Origin: Oscillospiraceae bacterium
GTDB lineage: Bacteria > Bacillota > Clostridia > Oscillospirales > Ruminococcaceae
Reading direction: 5' to 3'
Assembly (NCBI GenBank): GCA_017461565.1
Contig: JAFTXQ010000011.1
Span: 1-64,000 of the forward strand
Length of the DNA stretch: 64,000 nucleotides
The notes beneath the pieces are model-generated. The model saw only the letters and a list, made by a program, of their open reading frames with translations, was not told where the DNA came from and did not search any database. The position numbers and the translations under genes are program-made. Positions 17,236 to 25,973 of this stretch are shown here, piece by piece. Each line of letters opens with the position of its first letter. Within the stretch, counting starts at the first letter, position 1.

Positions 17236-17871
17236 TTATAAGCTGTCAGCAATATCGATGTTTTCACCTGTAAGTCCAACATAAGCTCCATCAGCTGCCT
17301 CGGAAGCGTCCTTGTGAGCGAGCAGCCACTTATTGCAGGCACGCAGCCACTTATCTTCCTCATTCAGTACCTTGATAGCAGGCGCCTTGATGTTGGTTCC
17401 CTTGGGAAGCACGATAACTACCTTGAAGCCGCTGTCCTTTGCACCGTTGCAGGGAGCATAATGAAGCGTTGTAGCATACACCTCGACTACCTGTCCTGCT
17501 GTTGCTCTGAAAGCCATTACCTTGGATGTATCCAGCTTGCCATCTACGATATCATCCATCTTTGCAACCAGCAGGATGAAATCATACAGACCGATGTTAA
17601 GCTCGCTGTCACGATGATACTCAAGGCAGTTGAGCTTTGTGTTGTGTCCGTTGCAGTAGCCGATCTGGATGGGCATACCACCGTAAGCGTTGTTCTGGAA
17701 CTGACCGAAAAGGCAGGTACTCTCAAGTGCCGCCACACTGGGAACATAAGCAACGCCCTCGGGCAGAGGAGTTTCGGCATCAAGAGCCTTGAGCAGACAA
17801 GTTGTATCGTAGCCCTCAAGCACCTTGCCGTAGGGTGCAAATTCCTTGTCCGTTACAGAATAGATCTTCAT
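17236..17871 (-). CDS. DUF4867 family cupin-like protein
   Basis: 211 residues, soluble, full length for the family. The central part is beta-rich with conserved His and Glu (NCLEYHRDSELNIG and TTLHYAPC), as in cupin metal sites. I recognise it as DUF4867, common in gut Firmicutes and usually near sugar-metabolism genes; the biochemical role is unknown. Here it is the last gene of a methyltransferase-cysK-DUF1653 operon, which would be an unusual setting. SD AAAGGA precedes the ATG. A terminator follows after 11 nt. Confident of the gene, moderately confident of the family, no function claimed. Confidence 0.82.
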   Translation of the reverse strand: MKIYSVTDKEFAPYGKVLEGYDTTCLLKALDAETPLPEGVAYVPSVAALESTCLFGQFQNNAYGGMPIQIGYCNGHNTKLNCLEYHRDSELNIGLYDFILLVAKMDDIVDGKLDTSKVMAFRATAGQVVEVYATTLHYAPCNGAKDSGFKVVIVLPKGTNIKAPAIKVLNEEDKWLRACNKWLLAHKDASEAADGAYVGLTGENIDIADSL

Positions 17872-17907
17872 AATTTTTCGTCCTTTCTTATTTGTGCGCT
17901 GTGCGCT

Positions 17908-18384
17908 TTAGTCCAGTATCTGACTTTCCCTGATGTGCTTGTACAGACAGTTCTCGGCATCCACCAGCAGATCATACGACGGCTCATCCGTCTGCTCGCT
18001 CGTGCCGTATGGGTCCACTGTCTCCACGATACCGCATACGATGTCGCCACTCCTGCCTATGGTATGTACGATATCACCTCTGTGATACTTCGGATGACCA
18101 AGCTCTACGCCTGTAAACAGCTCAAAGCGGTGTTCCTGCATAGCGTAGGGATATTTCTCCGTATCCACCTCGGAAAGGAACATCTCCACAGGACGTGCAT
18201 ACAAAGCTTTATCGCCGTATAATGCACGGTATATCACCAGTGTTTCTTCAGTTTCGGTGTGCATGGCTGTGCCGATTATCTCGTAGAGATATTTCATCGG
18301 CTCTGCACGAAGCTCCTGTCCGCTTATCATAGTGCGCTTGAAATGCTTTACTCGCACACCGCCTCTGATATCGTCTTTCGTCAT
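17908..18384 (-). CDS. DUF1653-containing protein
   Basis: 158 residues. The N-terminal 70 residues match DUF1653: [30 protein letters not shown] and a [11 protein letters not shown] end. The remaining part (80-158) is polar, with a small beta-rich domain and no clear relative. I chose the ATG at 18384, 8 nt after GAGGG and just past the cysK stop, rather than an earlier in-frame ATG inside cysK. DUF1653 proteins are small cytosolic proteins of unknown role, sometimes read as a nucleotide-binding beta fold. Operon position after cysK is probably incidental. Confidence 0.82.
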   Translation of the reverse strand: MTKDDIRGGVRVKHFKRTMISGQELRAEPMKYLYEIIGTAMHTETEETLVIYRALYGDKALYARPVEMFLSEVDTEKYPYAMQEHRFELFTGVELGHPKYHRGDIVHTIGRSGDIVCGIVETVDPYGTSEQTDEPSYDLLVDAENCLYKHIRESQILD

Positions 18385-18385
18385 A

Positions 18386-19318
18386 TCAGTCGCCCTCAAA
18401 CAAAGGAGTGGAGAAGTAACGCTCTGCAGTATCGGGAAGAACAGTTACAACAGTCTTTCCCTTTCCGAGCTTCTTGGCAAGCTTTCTTGCCGCCGCAACG
18501 TTTGTACCTGCGGAAATGCCGCACATAATGCCCTCAAGGCGTGCGAGATCCTTTGCAGTCTCGATGGCCTCTTCATCGGTAACTATATATACATGGTCAT
18601 AGATATCCTGATTAAGGTTTCCGGGGATTATTCCATCGCCGATACCCATCTGGAGATGTGTTCCGATAGTTCCACCTGCAAGGATCGCCGCATTCTGAGG
18701 CTCTACCGCCCATATCTCAATATCAGGATTCTGCGCCTTCAGTGTTTCGCCGATGCCGCTGAGTGTTCCTCCTGTGCCTATTCCCGAGCAGAAGCCGTGG
18801 ATCTCCTTGCCTGCCTGCTCAAGTATCTCAAGTCCTGTATGGTGCTTGTGAACGAGAGGATTAGCCTTATTCTCAAACTGCTGGGGTATGTAAACGTTTG
18901 GGTTTTCCGCTTTCATACGCTCAGCTGTGCGCAGACATTCGTCTATGCACTCTCCGATGTTTCCGTCATCGTGAACAAGGATGACCTCCGCTCCGTAATG
19001 ATGCACGAGCATCCTGCGCTCACAGCTTACGGAGTCGGGCATTATTATCACTGTCTTATATCCACGCACTGCGCCTACAAGAGCGAGTCCGATACCCTGA
19101 TTGCCGCTGGTAGGCTCAACTATTATGGTGTCCTTGTTTATAATTCCGTCACGCTCCGCCGCAAGTATCATATTGTATGCGGTGCGTGTCTTTATCGAAC
19201 CGCCGACGTTAAGCCCCTCGAATTTTACAAGTATCTCTGCGCTGTCCTCGTCAACCATCTTGTTGAGTCGGATAAGTGGAGTGTGTCCTATAACGTCAAG
19301 AATATTGTTGCTGATCAT
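18386..19318 (-). CDS. cysK: Cysteine synthase (O-acetylserine sulfhydrylase)
   Basis: 310 residues, fold-type II PLP enzyme that makes cysteine from O-acetylserine and sulfide in the cytosol. The PLP lysine sits in [11 protein letters not shown] (about 38-48), a clostridial variant of the usual NPxxSVKDR. The substrate loop PTSGNQG (about 69-75) and phosphate-binding GTGGT (about 176-180) are present, as is the SAG motif near the C-terminus. SD AAAGGA is 9 nt before the ATG. It lies between the methyltransferase and DUF1653 genes in one transcription unit. No serine acetyltransferase is visible nearby. Confidence 0.94.
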   Translation of the reverse strand: MISNNILDVIGHTPLIRLNKMVDEDSAEILVKFEGLNVGGSIKTRTAYNMILAAERDGIINKDTIIVEPTSGNQGIGLALVGAVRGYKTVIIMPDSVSCERRMLVHHYGAEVILVHDDGNIGECIDECLRTAERMKAENPNVYIPQQFENKANPLVHKHHTGLEILEQAGKEIHGFCSGIGTGGTLSGIGETLKAQNPDIEIWAVEPQNAAILAGGTIGTHLQMGIGDGIIPGNLNQDIYDHVYIVTDEEAIETAKDLARLEGIMCGISAGTNVAAARKLAKKLGKGKTVVTVLPDTAERYFSTPLFEGD

Positions 19319-19349
19319 ATAATCGTGTCCTTTCGATCGTGTCTGTATA

Positions 19350-20087
19350 TCAAAGCTTTACCGCTTTTATTATGAGGAAGAGGGGGTTGTGCACCGCATC
19401 CGACTTCGGACGTTTAGTTATCATATTTTCGTCGGGTACAGGCTCTGCGACATTCTGTATACACAATCCCGCCCAAGCTATTGCATTGGCAATATCGCTG
19501 AAGCGACGGTGATAGTACTTTCGTCCCTTGATAAACCATTCATCCGTGCGCTCTCCGGGCACCTGATAATGCGAGAAGCAAAAGCCGCTCTTGTTTCCCA
19601 GTTCATCAAAAAGATAATGACCCTGTCCGTTTTCCGAAGCTGTATAGATAGGATGCTCCTGTGAAAACAACAGAATCCCGCCCTTTTTAAGAAGTCTCGC
19701 AATATCCGCCATGAGCTTCGGCATATCCTCAATGTAGTGAAAAGCGAGCGAGCTGTACACAAGGTCAAAGCAGCCGTTTATTCGGTCAATATCGGTCATG
19801 CTCATATTAATATATTCGATATCGGGATGGGAATTTTCTCTCTGTGCCACCGTCAGCATTTTTTTGGATATATCTATCCCTGTTACGTGCGCCGCACCAC
19901 GCCTGATAAACTCGATGCAGTTATGCCCGAAACCGCAGCCAAGGTCAAGCACGCACTGTCCTTTAAGCTCGGGGAGAAGCTGTGCCATTTCAGGCTGCTC
20001 CATAAGTATGTTGCAGTTGCTGTCGCTGTCACGTAGCTCGCAATAGCCACGGAACACTATTTCGTTATCGAAGAAATTCTGCCCCAT
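19350..20087 (-). CDS. Class I SAM-dependent methyltransferase
   Basis: 245 residues, complete. Motif I VLDLGCGFGHNCIEF (about 45-59) forms the SAM site, the acidic residue after beta 2 is in VTGIDIS, and motif IV-like FDLVYSSLAFHYI is followed by LLKKGGILLFSQEHP, typical of Methyltransf_11/25 family enzymes acting on small molecules. The substrate cannot be told from sequence. First gene of the operon with cysK, with a consensus promoter about 70 nt upstream. Confidence 0.9.
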   Translation of the reverse strand: MGQNFFDNEIVFRGYCELRDSDSNCNILMEQPEMAQLLPELKGQCVLDLGCGFGHNCIEFIRRGAAHVTGIDISKKMLTVAQRENSHPDIEYINMSMTDIDRINGCFDLVYSSLAFHYIEDMPKLMADIARLLKKGGILLFSQEHPIYTASENGQGHYLFDELGNKSGFCFSHYQVPGERTDEWFIKGRKYYHRRFSDIANAIAWAGLCIQNVAEPVPDENMITKRPKSDAVHNPLFLIIKAVKL

Positions 20088-20155
20088 AATCTCCTCTTTT
20101 CAAGATATGCTGACGCCATGAATATTGTTAAAGCTTCACAGGTACGTACTTTTTA

Positions 20156-20184
20156 ATTATAATACCACAGACCATTAATGTCAA
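20156..20184 (-). promoter_or_regulatory. Promoter of methyltransferase-cysK operon
   Basis: TTGACA (20184-20179), 17-nt spacer, TATAAT (20161-20156): full consensus. Confidence 0.87.
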
Positions 20185-20230
20185 GTGAAAACTTGTTTTT
20201 TTAAAATATTTTCGCAGGAAACAAGACAAC

Positions 20231-20265
20231 CGCTGTTTACAAACTCAAACAAGCTGTAAACAGCG
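20231..20265 (-). terminator. Terminator of GH127 gene
   Basis: 11-bp stem CGCTGTTTACA / TGTAAACAGCG with a 13-nt loop, then a T-rich tail on the minus strand. Confidence 0.8.
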
Positions 20266-20287
20266 GCGATCTTAATTAATATTAAAA

Positions 20288-22195
20288 CTACCTTATTTCA
20301 CTCATCCAGACACGCATCTGATTTTCGCCACGGTTTCCCCATGTATAATAAGGGATCGCAACGGCCTCGCAGGGTTCTTCGGCAAGCGGAGTATCACTGT
20401 AAAGCAGACTATCATCAACAGCACGGACAGCCTCGGCGGTTATCTTATATGCACCGTCAAGATCATCATCAGGAGTGTCCGAAACAACGAGTCTTCCTCC
20501 ACGCTTAAGCGATACAGGGAGAATGTCACCGTTGTCAGATCCTTCAAAACAATACACAAGCGGACCTCTCCACACTGCGGTGCAGCCTGTAAGCTCAGGA
20601 ACCTTGGTACTTGCATAAACATAATGAGGATCACTGTCAAGCGTTAGTGTAAGCTTATCTCCTGCTGTGACATCAACATAGACATAACCCTTTTTAGGCA
20701 AAACCGATAATTTCTTGCCGTTTCTATCAATGGAATATTCCCTGCTCCATGCCGGTATGCGCACTGCAAGGCGCTTTGCTCCGCTTTTTATCACATAATT
20801 CACAGTGAAGCCATAAGGATACTCGGTTTCACAGGTAAGCTCGAGTCCGTTGGCGAAGCTAACCTCTCCTGCCGCATAAAGGTGACAGTATGCGGTATCG
20901 GCATTCTCTCCGTAGGCATACTTTCCGAAAGAGGATATCAGTCTTGCCGCATTGGGAGGACAGCAGGCACAGCTGTACCAGCCGGGGCGCTGAGGCTTTG
21001 TATGCCAATGAGTTGCAGCAATACCCGATATCCCCGGAATGATCTCCAGCGGATTACAATAGAAAAATTTCTTTCCATCAAGCTGTACTCCTGCAAGAAC
21101 TGTGTTATAGAAAGCTCTTTCCATGACATCGGCATACTCGCCGTTCACTTCATTTTCAAGCATCCTCGAAGCAAAGAACATCAGACCGATCGATGCACAG
21201 GTCTCGTTGTATGCAGTATCATTCGGCAGGTCGTAATCAACGCTGAAAGCCTCTCCGATGAGCGTAGAGCCAATTCCGCCCGTTATGTACATACGGCGCT
21301 GTGTAATGCTCTCCCAAAGTCTGCGACACGCTTTCAGAAGCTCCACGTCGCCGTTTTCAGAGGCAAGATCAGCAGCTCCCGTGTACAGATAAACAGCACG
21401 CACCGAGTGACCTACTGCATCATTCTGTTGCTTTATCGGTGCGAAATTCTGAGCATAATGATGGTTTGTCGCATCATTTCCCCAGACTGTCCAGTCACGC
21501 TTTTTTGCTTCCTTCTCAAAAAATTTCGGGTCAACGCCACGTGTGTTGATAAAATGCTCCGCAAGCTCAAAACAATGCCTGTTTCCTGTAAGGCGATACA
21601 TCTTCATAAGCGCAAGCTCCACTTCGGGATGGCCAGGATAGCCCTCATGCTTTTGTGTGATGAAGATATCATAGATATGCTCCGCATTCCTCTCCATAAC
21701 CTTAAGGAGCTTATCCTTGCCTGTCGCCTCGTAATAAGCACAGGCAGCTTCCATCATGTGTCCTGAGCAGTAAAGCTCGTGGCCCTCCATAAGATTCTGC
21801 CAGCGCTTATCCCTGTCCTTGATGGTGAAATACGTATTGAGGTAGCCATCCTCATCCTGTGCGTCGGCGATAAGATCGATGACCTCGTCAACTGTCTTTT
21901 CAAGTTCCTGATCGGGATAGGAAACAAGAGAAAAAGCTGCCGCTTCAAGCCATTTTGCGGCATCGCTGTCCTGAAAGACCATACCATAGAATCCGTCACC
22001 GATGTCTTCACCACGAAGCGCATTTGCGGCATTCATGAAATTAGCGATAACATGACTCTTTTCGGCGCCTTCTGCCCTGTCGTTAAGGACATTGTACTGA
22101 TAAGGGATCACAGTATCCTTGATCAGTCTCTGCCAACGGTTTATAAAGCCGTCGGATATATACGCTCCTGAATTTATCTGCTGCTGTATCTTCAT
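20288..22195 (-). CDS. GH127 beta-L-arabinofuranosidase-like enzyme
   Basis: 635 residues from the ATG at 22195 (AAGGAG 10 nt upstream; a TTG start 7 codons earlier would cover that site). The (alpha/alpha)6 barrel core contains GDGFYGMVFQDSDAAKWLEA and MEGHELYCSGHMMEAA, and the diagnostic CACCPPN motif, where Cys residues bind Zn and one is the nucleophile in the characterised enzyme HypBA1. The C-terminal third is beta-sandwich. There is no signal peptide, so it probably acts on imported oligosaccharides. It removes terminal beta-L-arabinofuranose in known members; related activities cannot be excluded. Divergent from an AraC-type regulator that likely controls it. Confidence 0.9.
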   Translation of the reverse strand: MKIQQQINSGAYISDGFINRWQRLIKDTVIPYQYNVLNDRAEGAEKSHVIANFMNAANALRGEDIGDGFYGMVFQDSDAAKWLEAAAFSLVSYPDQELEKTVDEVIDLIADAQDEDGYLNTYFTIKDRDKRWQNLMEGHELYCSGHMMEAACAYYEATGKDKLLKVMERNAEHIYDIFITQKHEGYPGHPEVELALMKMYRLTGNRHCFELAEHFINTRGVDPKFFEKEAKKRDWTVWGNDATNHHYAQNFAPIKQQNDAVGHSVRAVYLYTGAADLASENGDVELLKACRRLWESITQRRMYITGGIGSTLIGEAFSVDYDLPNDTAYNETCASIGLMFFASRMLENEVNGEYADVMERAFYNTVLAGVQLDGKKFFYCNPLEIIPGISGIAATHWHTKPQRPGWYSCACCPPNAARLISSFGKYAYGENADTAYCHLYAAGEVSFANGLELTCETEYPYGFTVNYVIKSGAKRLAVRIPAWSREYSIDRNGKKLSVLPKKGYVYVDVTAGDKLTLTLDSDPHYVYASTKVPELTGCTAVWRGPLVYCFEGSDNGDILPVSLKRGGRLVVSDTPDDDLDGAYKITAEAVRAVDDSLLYSDTPLAEEPCEAVAIPYYTWGNRGENQMRVWMSEIR

Positions 22196-22209
22196 AATAA
22201 GCAATCTCC

Positions 22210-22238
22210 TTGACAATTGTTATTGTATGTATTATAAT
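22210..22238 (+). promoter_or_regulatory. Promoter of AraC-type regulator, overlapping a minus-strand -10
   Basis: TTGACA (22210-22215), 17-nt spacer, TATAAT (22233-22238): full consensus on the plus strand. On the minus strand a second TATAAT (22236-22231) overlaps it, with a poor -35 (TTTATT), as expected for a promoter of the GH127 gene that needs activation. Confidence 0.8.
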
Positions 22239-22292
22239 CTTATAAAAGAACAAAATAAATAGAAAATACTCTCGCTTTTATGGAGGATAATC

Positions 22293-23135
22293 TTGAACGA
22301 AATAGTTTTATGCAGCAATACACTTCCTGTTATATGTGGATGCGATTTTCTGGCGGCTTCGGAGCCGTTCTTTCATGCCGACAGAGTGATGGATATAAAT
22401 GTGCTGATCTATGTTACGGACGGTGTGATATATGTCACAGAAGACGGGATCGACTACATTGTCGGCTCAGGTGATCTGCTGTTTTTAAAAGCAGGACTTC
22501 GCCATTACGGCAAATACGAAATTCCACGTGGCACAAAGTGGTTTTTCATACATTTCACGACAGAAGAAGACAGCACGCTGCCGCTATTCTCTCCTGACAG
22601 CGCACCGCTTCCACAGTACAACATGATACAGAACCGCCTGCCAATACCTAAGTTTCTCTCCGGACTGACAGGCGGAGCTACCGAAAAGCGCATCTCTGCG
22701 CTGACCGAGTATTTCCATTCCAGCGACAGCTTGAAAAGATGGCAGATAAATCAGCTTCTTTTTAATCTTCTCAGCAGTATCGCACTTGAAGAATATATCC
22801 CTGAGAAAAGAAAAAGCCTATCAGACAGGGTGTGCGATTTTCTTGAGCAAAATATGTGTGCTCCGTTCTCTGCTGACAAGATAAGTGCTGAGCTTTACCT
22901 AAGCTACAAGCGCATAGCCGCTGTGTTCAAACAGGAAAAAGGCATAACTATGCAGCAATATCACACAGAGCTGCGCATAAACGAAGCCAAACGTCTGCTT
23001 CGCTCTACTCTTATGTCTGTTTCAGAGATCGGTGAATCGGTCGGATTTACAGATGCCCTGTATTTCAGCCGCTGCTTCAGGAAAAGCACAGGATACAGCC
23101 CATCAGAATACCGAAAACTGCCGCCTTTATATTAA
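22293..23135 (+). CDS. AraC-family regulator (likely controls GH127)
   Basis: 280 residues. The N-terminal half is an AraC-type cupin sensor (VLIYVTDGVIYVTEDGIDYIVGSGDLLFLKAG). The C-terminal 100 residues form two helix-turn-helix motifs, the second ending in the classic VGFTDALYFSRCFRKSTGYSPSEYR-type signature (positions about 248-272). The start is TTG at 22293, 6 nt after GGAGG; no in-frame ATG fits. Divergent from the GH127 gene with about 97 bp between them, so it probably senses an arabinose-containing sugar or its product and activates that gene. Confidence 0.9.
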   Translation: MNEIVLCSNTLPVICGCDFLAASEPFFHADRVMDINVLIYVTDGVIYVTEDGIDYIVGSGDLLFLKAGLRHYGKYEIPRGTKWFFIHFTTEEDSTLPLFSPDSAPLPQYNMIQNRLPIPKFLSGLTGGATEKRISALTEYFHSSDSLKRWQINQLLFNLLSSIALEEYIPEKRKSLSDRVCDFLEQNMCAPFSADKISAELYLSYKRIAAVFKQEKGITMQQYHTELRINEAKRLLRSTLMSVSEIGESVGFTDALYFSRCFRKSTGYSPSEYRKLPPLY

Positions 23136-23142
23136 TATAAGG

Positions 23143-23164
23143 GCCGCCCTTACAAAAGGACGGC
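23143..23164 (-). terminator. Possible terminator of SNF transporter gene
   Basis: Stem GCCGTCCTT / AAGGGCGGC (one G-U pair), 4-nt loop, weakly T-rich tail on the minus strand. Confidence 0.5.
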
Positions 23165-23172
23165 TCCGACGA

Positions 23173-24549
23173 TTATTTTGCAAAAACGTTATAGATTCCT
23201 ACCGCAAACAGCACCACTACGATAACAGGCAGCACCCATGTCATATAACCACGCATCCAGCGGCGGACCTTAAAACCCTTACCTTGATTCGCCTCCTGCT
23301 CAAACTTATCCCAGCCCCAGCCGTATCTGCTTACACAGAAGATAACAAACACAAGCGAGCCAAGTGGCAGAAGTATATTGCTTACAAGAAAATCCTCAAG
23401 ATCAAGTATGGTAGAGCCCTCTCCGAGAGGCTGTACGCCCTTCAGCAGGCTTGAGCCAAGAGCGCACGGCAACGACAGGATGAACATAAGCACACCGTTA
23501 ATAAGGCAGGCTTTCTTTCTGCCCCAGCTGAAAAGCTCCATCGTGCAGGACAGTATATTTTCAAACACTGCAAGCACTGTCGAAAGCGCCGCAAAGGACA
23601 TGAACACAAAGAAAAGACTTCCCCATATCCTTCCGCCGGGCAGCTGATTGAACACATTGGGCAGCGTCACAAAGATAAGACTGGGACCACTGTCTACCGC
23701 AACATCGTTTGCAAAGCAGGCAGGGAAGATTATAAGCCCCGAAGCAACCGCAACAAAAGTATCAAGCAGTGCAATATTTACAGACTCACCCATGAGAGAG
23801 CGGTCCTTGCCGATATAGCTTCCGAAGATCGCCATGGAACCGATTCCGATGCTGAGCGTAAAGAACGCCTGGTTCATTGCGGCAACGATGACATTGCCGA
23901 TGCCAACCTCATTCATCCGCTGAAAGTCAGGCAGGAGATAGAACGCAAGGCCCTCGCCGCCGTTATTTATATCAATGATTATACTATTTACCGCAAGTAC
24001 TATCATAATAGCAAGCAGAGCAACCATCATGAATTTTGTTACCTTTTCAAGTCCACCCTGCACACCGAAAGCACATACTCCGAAGCCTATTGCGACTGTT
24101 ATGCCCATAAATGCCACCGAAGCAACAGGGTCGGCAAGAGTAGCATCAAAAGCCGTTTTGATCTCGGCCGGGTTCATACCCTCAAACTTTCCTGCGGCTA
24201 TCGAAACGAAGTAATTCATCATCCATCCTGCAACAGTGGTATAGAACATCATAAGCAAATAATTACCCGCAAGACAGGCATAACCATGCAGATGCCACTT
24301 GTGTCCGGGCTTTTCAAGCTGCTGATAGAGCTTTACCGGACTCTTTTGTGCTGCTCGGCCAAGCGAAAATTCCATTGTCATTATCGGAACGCCAAGTATC
24401 AGCAGAAAGAAAAGATACACCAGTACAAATGCACCACCGCCGTTTTCTCCTGCGACCCACGGAAATTTCCACACATTTCCTATTCCGATAGCACATCCTG
24501 CACTAAGCAGAATAAAGCCAAGCCTACTTTTTAAACGATCTCTTTCCAT
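23173..24549 (-). CDS. SNF-family sodium-dependent symporter
   Basis: 458 residues, neurotransmitter:sodium symporter family (LeuT fold). TM1 shows the family signature GCAIGIGNVWKFPW with GGGAF after it, where Na+ and substrate bind between TM1, TM6 and TM8. About 11-12 membrane segments are visible, typical of bacterial members. Substrates in characterised relatives are amino acids or related amines; the one here is unknown. SD AAAGGA is 8 nt before the ATG, and a consensus promoter lies directly upstream. It is next to, and in the same direction as, an AraC-type regulator. Confidence 0.93.
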   Translation of the reverse strand: MERDRLKSRLGFILLSAGCAIGIGNVWKFPWVAGENGGGAFVLVYLFFLLILGVPIMTMEFSLGRAAQKSPVKLYQQLEKPGHKWHLHGYACLAGNYLLMMFYTTVAGWMMNYFVSIAAGKFEGMNPAEIKTAFDATLADPVASVAFMGITVAIGFGVCAFGVQGGLEKVTKFMMVALLAIMIVLAVNSIIIDINNGGEGLAFYLLPDFQRMNEVGIGNVIVAAMNQAFFTLSIGIGSMAIFGSYIGKDRSLMGESVNIALLDTFVAVASGLIIFPACFANDVAVDSGPSLIFVTLPNVFNQLPGGRIWGSLFFVFMSFAALSTVLAVFENILSCTMELFSWGRKKACLINGVLMFILSLPCALGSSLLKGVQPLGEGSTILDLEDFLVSNILLPLGSLVFVIFCVSRYGWGWDKFEQEANQGKGFKVRRWMRGYMTWVLPVIVVVLFAVGIYNVFAK

Positions 24550-24583
24550 AAAAAATCCTTTCAGAATTTAATCACACCATAAA

Positions 24584-24612
24584 ATTATACGACATATCGC
24601 AGGAGATGTCAA
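24584..24612 (-). promoter_or_regulatory. Promoter of SNF transporter gene
   Basis: TTGACA (24612-24607), 17-nt spacer, TATAAT (24589-24584), lying just past the stop of the upstream AraC-type gene. Confidence 0.85.
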
Positions 24613-24619
24613 GATGATT

Positions 24620-25552
24620 TTATATTCTCTCTCCTTCTCTCTTACGGAAACGTCCTGGGGTGGTTCCGACATAGCGCTGAAACATCCTGCAAAAATACGA
24701 AGCAGAACCAAAGCCGCACTCAAAGCTTATCGCATCGATAGTCATACTGCTGTTCTGGAGAAGATCTGCCGCCATCTCTACCCTGTAACGCAGAAGATAG
24801 CTCACAGGAGAAACATGAAGACAGCTCTGAAAACAACGTGAAGCCTCGCTTTTGCTTATATTGGCAGCGGAAGCAATTTCAGACAGTGATATCGGACTTC
24901 CGTAGTTCTTGTGGATATAATCGACCATAAGCTGAGTGCGTCGGCGTATCACGTGCTCGTTACCGATAACCTCGGTACCGATGCGGCGGTACGTATTGAT
25001 GTAGATAGTACGCCAGATGTCGCTGATATGACAGTGCACATCCAGCTCACAACACGGACTCTCCTCAAACTGCATATCATCCTGTGAAAGATGCTTTCCC
25101 ACCGATCCGAGATAACGATGCATTAGCGATATCACTTTGGATGCAGATGCTGTTACCCTGCCGTGCCATGGTTCGCTTCCGTCGAAAACAATATAGGAAA
25201 ACTCCGAATTCATTACAAGGGGTTTGATGTATTTGAGACTTATATCACTGCCTGCCGGGGCAATAAACTCATCGGAAAAGGCAATCCCTGCACACACCGC
25301 TCCCTGCTGTGCATAAAGGCTGTGCAGGACACCTGAATTTATCAACGCTGCCTGCCCGGCACTAAGCTGCACCTCAGCATCGGCAGCTGACATTTTTAGT
25401 ATGCCATGATATGATATAACAAGCACCAGCTCATGGCTGCGGTGAAGCGGCGGCGCTGCCCCCTCGGCAATATGCGGATACAACCTGACAGGAAAACCGC
25501 TATGTTCGTCAGAAGTAAGAGATAGAATACTGTAATCGTTATTACGTTGCAT
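24620..25552 (-). CDS. AraC-family regulator
   Basis: 310 residues from the ATG at 25552 (AGGTG 9 nt upstream; a GTG four codons earlier is too close to any ribosome site). N-terminal cupin sensor (HRSHELVLVISYHGILKM...AGQAALINSG), then a C-terminal AraC DNA-binding domain with FECGFGSASYFCRMFQRYVG in the second helix-turn-helix. It has a strong promoter about 270 nt upstream, back to back with that of the solute-binding protein gene, so it may regulate that gene; its control of the SNF transporter is also possible. Ligand unknown. Confidence 0.88.
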   Translation of the reverse strand: MQRNNDYSILSLTSDEHSGFPVRLYPHIAEGAAPPLHRSHELVLVISYHGILKMSAADAEVQLSAGQAALINSGVLHSLYAQQGAVCAGIAFSDEFIAPAGSDISLKYIKPLVMNSEFSYIVFDGSEPWHGRVTASASKVISLMHRYLGSVGKHLSQDDMQFEESPCCELDVHCHISDIWRTIYINTYRRIGTEVIGNEHVIRRRTQLMVDYIHKNYGSPISLSEIASAANISKSEASRCFQSCLHVSPVSYLLRYRVEMAADLLQNSSMTIDAISFECGFGSASYFCRMFQRYVGTTPGRFRKREGERI

Positions 25553-25827
25553 TAAGTTAAACACCTGCCTAATTACTTAAATCGGGAAAATAATATCATT
25601 ATAAAAATTATGTATTGGAGAAAAAATAATACAATAACAATGGGAAAATTCTAATATTACCACCAGGCATTAATACTAGACAACACCGCATTATCAAAGC
25701 AAAGTTATCGTTTTCTCATTTTTTTGCGTAAACCGTTACACAACGGAAAGAAAATACAATAAAAAAAGCTTTAAAGGCTCTATGAAGTAAGTCTTCAAAA
25801 ATATCCAATGGCTTTTTCCTTGAGAAT
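25553..25827 (-). other. AT-rich leader of AraC-type gene, no ORF recognised
   Basis: About 270 nt between the minus-strand promoter at 25828-25856 and the ATG at 25552. It contains an imperfect inverted repeat of AAAAAGC and GCTTTTTT around 25763-25818, T-rich after the second arm, which could work as an attenuator. A 75-codon reading frame here shows no ribosome site or coding character. No known riboswitch recognised. Confidence 0.4.
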
Positions 25828-25856
25828 ATTATACAATAAATCGGGAATATTGTCAA
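25828..25856 (-). promoter_or_regulatory. Promoter of AraC-type gene (back to back)
   Basis: TTGACA (25856-25851), 17-nt spacer, TATAAT (25833-25828): full consensus. Its -35 box directly abuts the -35 box of the plus-strand promoter. Confidence 0.82.
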
Positions 25857-25885
25857 TTGTCTAAAGTGATTTTCAAGTGTATAAT
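25857..25885 (+). promoter_or_regulatory. Promoter of solute-binding protein gene (back to back)
   Basis: TTGTCT (25857-25862), 17-nt spacer, TATAAT (25880-25885). Leader of about 80 nt before the ATG. Confidence 0.8.
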
Positions 25886-25973
25886 ATTGTAATGAGTAGA
25901 GTAGTATTATGCACGAACAACTCAGCATGATCATTCTGCACATATCTGCCTATTTATTTAAGGAGGAAAAAAC

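Noticed and set aside
25716..25943. 75-codon minus-strand frame between the divergent promoters
   Set aside because: Contains both promoters, lacks a ribosome site, and has no coding character.
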